A DNA stretch of 64,000 nt, from assembly GCA_035222895.1 (NCBI GenBank), contig JAVYIG010005361.1, forward strand, positions 1-64,000. The letters run 5' to 3'. The translations under genes were made by a program, and so were the position numbers. Under the pieces are notes generated by a model. That model made no database searches and had not been told where the DNA came from. It saw nothing but the letters and a program-made list of their open reading frames with translations. This document shows, in pieces, positions 53,501 to 62,500 of this stretch; positions within the stretch are counted from its first letter, which is position 1, and each line of letters begins with the position of its first letter. The DNA comes from Strongylocentrotus droebachiensis (lineage: Eukaryota > Echinodermata > Echinoidea > Camarodonta > Strongylocentrotidae).

Positions 53501-56500
53501 TGATACCACTGCACCTGATGTAACGTGCGCCATGAACATCATCCAGAGTGTGGAGCTTGGAACCCAGTCCGTACCTATTACCTACGAGGAACCAACTGCT
53601 ACGGACATCTCTGGTGTGGCCATACTGACCAGTCAGACCAACTCTCCAGGAAACTTCTTCCCCGTTGGCCAGACCACCGTTACCTACATCTTTGCCGATG
53701 GAGCCGGCAACGAGGCTGACCCTTGCACCTTCGTAATCACCATCATCGCTGGTAAGTAGCAGATTCTTGCTTTTCATTCCCCCCCCCCCCCAATTTACAG
53801 ATGTTCTGAACATGGAGAAATCCTTTTTTAGAATCATCATTCCCAAAGTGATGGAGGTGTTCCATAAATAATGTTTCACCTCTTGAATAGAATACTTCCC
53901 TGTGCCCATCAAAAATGAATGATTACTTTTCTTCCATGAGATGTTGTCCGCGGACCGGATCGAGTTCCGCCGCTGCACTAATGTCCTTTGGCAAGACTTT
54001 AATCTACGTTTGCCACTCTCCACCCAGGTGTTGAATGGGTACCGGTAGGAAAGAATTCCTTGAATGCTGTGAGCGCCGAAATCAGCTGCCTAGCAGAGCC
54101 GGGTAACATTAGAGCCCCTTGAGCACCTTGCATGGTGGATATGTGCGCTATATAAATATCCGATATTATTATATCCAGTATTTGTCTGTCTTTGTGGATT
54201 TTCAATTTCATACAAAATAAATATATCTGCCTTCATTCCTTCACTATTTTAGATGACACCACTCATCCTACCGTCGTCTGTACCAACGACGCCACACGCA
54301 CCATCGAGCTTGGAAACCCCAGCGTGGAGGTCTTCTACCAGGTCCCCACCGCAACCGATATTTCTGGCACCGAGGCGGTCATCAGCAACTCCAACAACCC
54401 TGGTGATATCTTCCCCGTTGGTCAAACCACGGTAACCTACGTCTTTGCTGACGAATCTGGCAACGTTGCTCCAGCATGCTCTTTCCTTATCACCGTGAAT
54501 ACAAGTAAGATATTCAGAATTTTGTTTGATTGATTGAGTTTATTCCATTTCATATATCAATTGTTTGCAGAATAAAGAACATAGTTGATAAAGTAAGTTC
54601 AAAATTATGAAATGAAACAGGAACCTACTGGAAAGCATAGCTTGTTTCTGGAGCATTTAGACAGCTACATGTTGTGGTGGGTTGCTTTTTTACACTGGTA
54701 ATCAGCAAGGTTTTTATACATTGGATATTTCCAATGCTTTGAGCCAATTGGTCACAATTTTATGTATAATCTTTTTTTTTTAAATTCATTTTACACTTTC
54801 AATTTTTTTTAAATGCTAAGACATAGCTTAAGTGCTAGTGGAGGGCCATCTTTTAAAAATGCAGGAAGTTGAGTGATGTATTTTTAATCCTGTTCTTCTG
54901 CAGTTGACACCACACCACCTACCGTCCAGAACTGTCCTCAGGACGTCGCCGTCACCGTCGAGCTCGGCACCGCCTCTACCCCTGTCGTTTGGGGTACGCC
55001 CTCCGCCACAGACATCTCTGGAACCGCCACCATCCAGTCCCAGACCAGACAACCCGGTGATGAGTTTGGCGCAAGCACCACCACCACCGTCACCTACATC
55101 TTCGTTGATGCTTCCAACAATTTGGCTGATCCCTGCACCTTCACCGTGACGGTCAATACTGGTAAGTACATGTAGAAGTTTTAAACAGTCTTTGGTACCA
55201 TCACGTATACAGTGTGAGTCAAAAAAAACTTTACACCTAGAAAAATGCTAATAATTTTAAGAATCATTTATGAAAAGTAAATTATTATACACCATATGAA
55301 AGAGTGTTTCATCCCAAATCGTTTGGTACCATTTTGGGTGGTATGTGTTCACGCTAGGATAAATAGGAGGCATGGTTTGCGAGAGTGCAAAAATCGACTT
55401 GCGCCAAATAATGCTTATGTGATGTTTGAATAAAACAATTGGGATTTCGGTATTAATTCGGTCTTTGCAGATCCAAATAACATCCCTACCAAAATTAATC
55501 ATGTCACACATATCAAAACACACACAGAGTCACACTCAATAAGTCACACAAACACACGAACACACTCGCACATACACACACACACACACACTCGCATAGC
55601 AAATTTAGATGTGACAGTTTCGATCGGCCTTCTTGGAAATGGAAGTCTTCTTGGACCCTTCTTCTTTGAACAGACAGTGAATGGGGAGCGCTATCTAAGA
55701 ATGATAGATGATCAGGTTGTCCCGGCTTTGGATCAGATGGCACGATTTAGGCGTCAGAGAAACGGTCCTTTCAGGCACCTTTGGTGGGCACAAGATGGTG
55801 CCCCTGCTCACAGGACAAGGATTGTGATGACCAGGTTGAGAGAACTCTTCGCGAACAGGTTCATCGCTCTGAACGAACCTGTGGAGTGGCCACGTCGATC
55901 CCCGGACCTAACACCGCTTGATTTTTTCGTCTGGGGTTACCTCAAGTCTTGGGTGTACCAGAGCCCACCTGCGAACCTCAACGACCTACGAGAGAGGATC
56001 AGGATTGAGAGCGAAGCACTTGGGAGAGACAGGCGCATGATTCGTCGAGTGTTTCAGGAGATGCTCCATCGCGCTAGAAAGTGCATCGAAAGGGACGGAG
56101 GTCATGTCGAGGAGTAGATGAACGGACAGTTACTTGCTGGTCACAAATGAAGCTTCAAAGGATCCATGATGATAAGCATTTGAATTAACATTATCATCAT
56201 AATTATGATGATCGTTAACAATTTGAAGATCAAGTAAAAAATAAAGTATTTTACTCCAAATGAACACCATTATCATATGTTTGTGTGTGTGCGCGTGTGT
56301 GTGGGTTGGTGTGTTAGTGTGTGTGTTTCATATGTGCGTGTGCGTGTGTGTGTGTGTGACTTTGCTACTGAAAAAAGCATCTGCAATGCATCTCATTTCA
56401 TACATTCAATTCATACTCTCACTTTAATACTTTGGCGCAATTCGATTTTTGCACTCTCGCAAACAATACCTCCTGTTCAACCAAGCGTGAACACATACCA

Positions 56501-59500
56501 CCCAAAAATGGTACCAAATGATTCAGGATAAAACACTCTTTCATATGATGTATAATACTTCACTGTTCATAAATTATTTTTTAAATTATTAGTAATTTCC
56601 TAGGTGTAAAGTTTTTTTTGACTCACACTGTATTATTACTCCGGTCATCGGATTTATTCATGCAAACAATGTGTGCACCATCTCTACTCTCTTGGGAGTT
56701 TTCCTACCAAATGGTCAGCCGAGGCCACATGTGGTTTGTAATATTAACTTTTGTCCAACACAATTGTGTTCATTAACTTTAAAGGCCATCTGTACTAGTG
56801 CACAGGAGGGATTGGACCACCCAGTAAGTTCACTGGACAGGTGGTTATCTCATCAAATCAGCTGTCAAATAACATGGGGGAACGATGATCACCGATTAGG
56901 CATTGTTTGTTATAGAGGGCGCAAGTAGCTATAAGTAGAAGCAGTGGGGCTTTAAAACGGAATACAAACTCCCTTTGAATAATTGCAGAGGATACGACTT
57001 CACCAACCGTCCAGAACTGTCCAGCTGACATCATCCGCACCATCGAGGTCAACTCCGCTACCCAGGTACCTATCACCTGGAGTCCACCATCAGCCACCGA
57101 TACCTCAGGAACACAGTTCATCAGCTCACAGACCCACAATGTTGGCCAGTCCTTCCCTCTTGGAACAACCCAGGTCGTCTACATCTTCTCTGATGCCTCG
57201 GGGAACAATGCCGACCCTTGCAGCTTCAATGTCGTCATCCTTACTGGTATGCAGCTTTTCTATCTGTATGAATGATCCCTGCCCCCTATGTATATTTATA
57301 AATTGAGGGGGGGGGGGGGGGGGTCCGGGCTGAGATTTTGGGCGCCCTTGTGTCCAGGGTGTCCATTGGTGTCAAGCCCTGTTGTAGGGCAGGGCACTTT
57401 AATTGCTCAATGACCTACAAATTTGTTCTGACCATCTTGCAGCTTAATGTACAGGCTTGCTGACTGAACATTTTATGAGACTTCAGGAATCGAGTTATGA
57501 AAAGAGTTATCTATCTCCTGAGACTTCACGGCAGTAGGAATTATGCCTTTCATGTTGGATATATCGATGAGGGTTCAGTGACACAAAGACAAAGTGCCTA
57601 AATGAGCATTTGATATCAAAATGTTCAGGAAAATGTGGGCTTTCCAGGAAACAATGGCTAGGGAAACATACACTTAACTCCTTAAGGCACAAAATGTGTC
57701 TTTGAGTCACTGACCCCTCGATATACAGTTCAATAATAACCTACTTTGAATCTTTGGCTCTTACAGAGGACACAACTGCACCCGTCGTCCTGAACTGCCC
57801 CGCTGACATCACAGAGACCACACCCCTCAACTCCGGCGGTACTGTCATCACGTTCATCGTCCCGACAGCGGTGGACAACTCCAACCAGGAGCCAACCGTC
57901 TCGATCTCCAACCAACCCAACACCTTCTTCGGAACTGGAGAAACTGTAGTCACATACACCTTCACCGATCAGGCCGGCAACCCCTCAAGCTGTTCTTTCA
58001 CTGTCACTGTCATTGAAGGTAGGTTTCGGTTACGTGATTTTTTTTTTAGACCAAAGTGTATGTTAATTGTAAAATTGATTTCTGGCCTTTACAGGCATAA
58101 AACAAACGTAGTGCTTCACCATGTTAGAATCTTTGTCAGTGTCATCGTCATAGTACGTCAGTTAGATTACAACTTATTTCATAAATACATTTGGATGGTT
58201 CAGTATTTTTAATATGTAAATAAATGGCAACTGCGCATAGCAAAAGGTCCTGTGTGTCTTTACTGAGCTGTGTTATATATGGTACAGAGGTGTGAAGCCT
58301 ATTGCACTTTATGTGATACAAAATACCCTTCGTTTTCCTGTGTCGTATCTGAATGAGGCTTAAACCTATTCCCTTTTTGTTTCACCCTATAGTTGACACA
58401 GAGAAGCCCATCATCCAGAACTGCCCAACAGTGATCAACGTCAACACCCCTCTTGGAACTGCCCTGACCCCGGTCAACTGGCCAAGCCTGCAGGTGTCGG
58501 ATAACTCCGGACAGACGTCCGTCCAGTCTCAGTCTGCTTCCTCTGGAGATGCTTTCCCACCAGGAAGGACGACTGTCACCATCATCTACCAGGATCCTTC
58601 CTCCAACACCGACATGTGTCAGTTCAGCGTCATCGTTACTGAAGGTAACTATCAAAGTCTTATTCAATCAAGAAAGGTTCAATTGTACAGTGCATCATGC
58701 ATAGTTTTCATAGAAGTGTCATGGTCTTGTGTAATGTTGTATTGCATTATGCAAGCAGCAATAGCCGACTTAGTTATATTTCCTTGTGATTATGTCAGAA
58801 AGTGGCAGTTCAGCCTCAGCATGCCATGCTGAAGTGTTCACCTTGATCAAAATCCACAAATGCATGCCTGGACATAACCCATTCTCCCTCTGTTTCTTCT
58901 ACCCACCCAGTTGACAATGTTGTACCCGAGATCCTGTCCTGCCCATCTGACCTGGTATCCGAAGTCCCAGTGGAGGCTTCCGGTTCATCGGTCACCTGGA
59001 CCAGCCCTGTGGTCACTGACAACTCTGGCCTTGCCCCGACTGTGACCAGCAGCAGCATCCCAGGCAGCTTCTTCCTTCGTGGTACCACCCAGGTCACCTA
59101 TACCTTCACAGATAACTCTGGAAACCAGGTGTCCTGTTCGTTCGTTGTGACGGTCATTGCCGGTGAGTTACATGGCCCCTTCTTGAATTTTCTTTCTCCC
59201 TCTTTTTCTCTTTCTCTCTTCCTCTTTTTCTCTCTCCTCTCTCGTCCTTTAATATTTCTCCCATTTCCCATAATCTTTATCCTTTCTCCCCCTCTCTCCC
59301 CCTCTCTCTTTCTCTTACACGTACTGTTCTCCCCCTTCTCTCTCTTTCTAGCTCTCTCCCTCTCTCTCTCAGCTATCTAGCTCTCCTTTCCCTCCTTTCC
59401 GCCCCTCTTTCTCACTTCCTCTTTATCTCTCCCCATAACTTTTGTGTGCTTCCACTTGTTATTCAGTAGACCAGTTCTCCCTAAGATTTGAATCCCACTC

Positions 59501-62500
59501 TGGCTTTTATTTTGACTTGAAGAGTTTAATGCACTAAATATCTGTTAGTATTATAATTATTTAGAAGCTAAATCAGAAATGTTTCGATTTTGGTTTTTTT
59601 ATATCATCAATTCTTGTAATTGTAATTGTGCAGAACCTTGAAGAAATCTTGCTAAACCAATGACAGGTCAGCCCTTCTTAACTGATGAATGCACTAATTC
59701 TCTCTTTCAGTTGATGAGGTTGCCCCGATCGTGGTCTGCCCTGAAAACAGTGTACAGACCGTCCTGGAAGGAGTCGACAATGCCTACGTAACCTTTGACC
59801 TGCCAACTGTGACGGATAACAACGGCGCCACCAACCTTGTGTCGTCAACGGCCAACAGCGGAGATGCATTCCCTGTCGGTACCACAGTCGTGACCTTCAA
59901 TTATGCTGATACCGAAAACAACGAAGCGTCATGTAGCTTCAGCGTCACTGTCCTTACAGGTGAGATTTGATTTCAGGAGGGATCAGTACGATCAAACAAG
60001 CTTGATTAGTTTTTCAAATTGGCAGCAATATATTGTTGTACTCCGCAAGCAGCTGTGATCACTTCCCACCTAGTTCTATCACTGTTGCCTTTATTCATGT
60101 TGAGTACACGGACAAGCTAGTGCCGGTCTTTTTGTTTAGAAGTTTTATCAGTGTAAGCTTTCAAGCTTGATTACCTATTCAAATAGGCATTATGCAGACT
60201 GGAAGCGTATACACGCAGTCGTCATAGGTTATACACATGTGTAGTGCAGGTTGCCGTTGGGATTAACCTTCTGGAATGGAATCTAAATTATTTTCAACCT
60301 CTCGCTTGTTCTGTATTTCACAGCAACCTAGTATTGCTAGTATCTTCCTTTTCATCCTCTAAAATCAAAGAAATCTGTAGATCAGCTTTAAACTTGGTTT
60401 AAATCCATTTCCCTATCCACCACAGATACTCCATGTGCACCCAACCCTTGCTTCAATGGCGGTGCCTGCGTAGTCAACAGCTTGACAGAGTACCAGTGCG
60501 TCTGTACAGAGTGCTTCACTGGCACCAACTGCGAGACCCAGCTCAACGCCTGTGACGCCAACCTCTGCCAAAACGGTGCCGCCTGTATGGCTTACGAGGG
60601 ATCCTGCGATAGCTACTTCTGCGAGTGTCCATCCTGCTTCGTGGGTGTCTACTGCGACGTGCCTGTGGATGCCTGTGACAACCACCAATGCCAGAACGGA
60701 GCTGCCTGCGTTCTGGATGATAACACCTGTCTGACCTACACCTGTTCTTGCCCACTGTGCTACACTGGACAATACTGTCAGGCCAGTAAGTTTGAAGTTT
60801 GTTTATTCCACATTTTACATCAAAAAACTGTTTTTTTTATACAAGCCTATAGATTTCACACACAAAAAACAATGTAAAATGTGGGGAGCCTAAATAAAAA
60901 GCATAGCTTGTATGTAAATAGGCTCCCGTACTGTATTAACACAATATACCAGGTCTGAATTTAAAAGGCATTATAAGAGGCGAAAACATAGTAGTATAGT
61001 ATGAGATTCAAGAGAAGTACAAGGAGAGTGAATTTGAGAAGAAAATAGAATAAAGAGTAAAGATCTTTCCATTATAAGCATAACTTGGCAGAGATTGTTT
61101 CCTGTTATGCTTTAATCTTTTCTTGTGATGTTGTAAGAACACTCCAGTGTAGGCTTTTAACACCATATCTTAACACCTTGTTCATTTTACGGAACAGATG
61201 CAAAACCACCTGTACTGAATACACCTGACACTATTTTTTAACACCTTATCTTAACACCTTGTTCTTTGTACAGAGGTAGACGCTTGCGACAATAACCAGT
61301 GTCAGAATGGTGCTGCCTGTGAGGCCGTAGGAGAACTGTGTACTGAATACACCTGTCAGTGTTCTGGTTGCTTCACTGGAGATCTCTGTGATGAAGGTAA
61401 GAATGTCGATGCCTAAATCAAGAATCTTCGTGAACCCCTCTAGATTCGCCCCTAATAGATCGGTTAACTGATTGCTATGTCAGGCAATCATCAAGGAAGC
61501 TTTCACGTTAAGAACCCCTTTGTTTAAAAGTATGGATAAAATTTGAACATGTTAGTTGGGTAAACCCTAAGAAAATGCTCCTCTGAAAGGCTTATTACAG
61601 TAAATAACTTTATCATAATAAATATGAAATGTTAGATTCCTTGTTTGAATATAGAAAAGAAAAGTTTTAAGAATGAGAAAAATAATTTTGGAAAAGAAAG
61701 GCAACCCTAACATACTTTCTTCAATTTGCAATATTGGCATTTATGAACTATTCCATTCATATGTATACTTTCTTTTGTTTATCATCAGTGCGTGATCCAT
61801 GCAGCCCCAGCCCATGTCTGAACAATGCTCAGTGTAACGTCCTGGGTGACAACTGTTACTCATACACCTGCGAGTGCGTTGGATGCTACACTGGATTCAA
61901 CTGCGAAGATCGTAAGTAAACCTTGGCTCAAGCTTCATTGAAACAATTCTGTCAAAGTTTTTGAATTTGACTTGAAAACGTTTTGTCAAAGTGTTTTAAT
62001 AGTTTGGATAGCATAGGGTCGGCAGATAATGCCCTACTTAAATAACAAGCTTCATGCACCTTTGATTTTATGTTGATTATTTATACTAATAATTATTCTT
62101 CCATTATTACTTGTCAGAACTTGTATGCATACTGATTGAATAATGAAATGAAATGGCTTTATTCCATACATCAAGATGAATTATGCTTTTTAAAAATAAA
62201 TAACTATTCCTGATTCTCTGTATCACAAAGTGTTAACCTAAAATGCAACATTTTTGTTCTCTTTTATTATTATTTGTATTTCTTTATTGCAACCAAAATT
62301 TGAGGTATGATTTCAAATACAAATAAAAGTACAAACAAATAGATAACAATGGTAGAAATAATGTATGCAAAGTAAAAAAAAACTGTAGAGTCTGATACAT
62401 AAATCTAATATGTTACAATCAAATTATTAAACATGATCAATATAAGCTCATGAGTACAATATTTCTTAATGATTATATTTAACCTCGGCCGCGTCGTACC

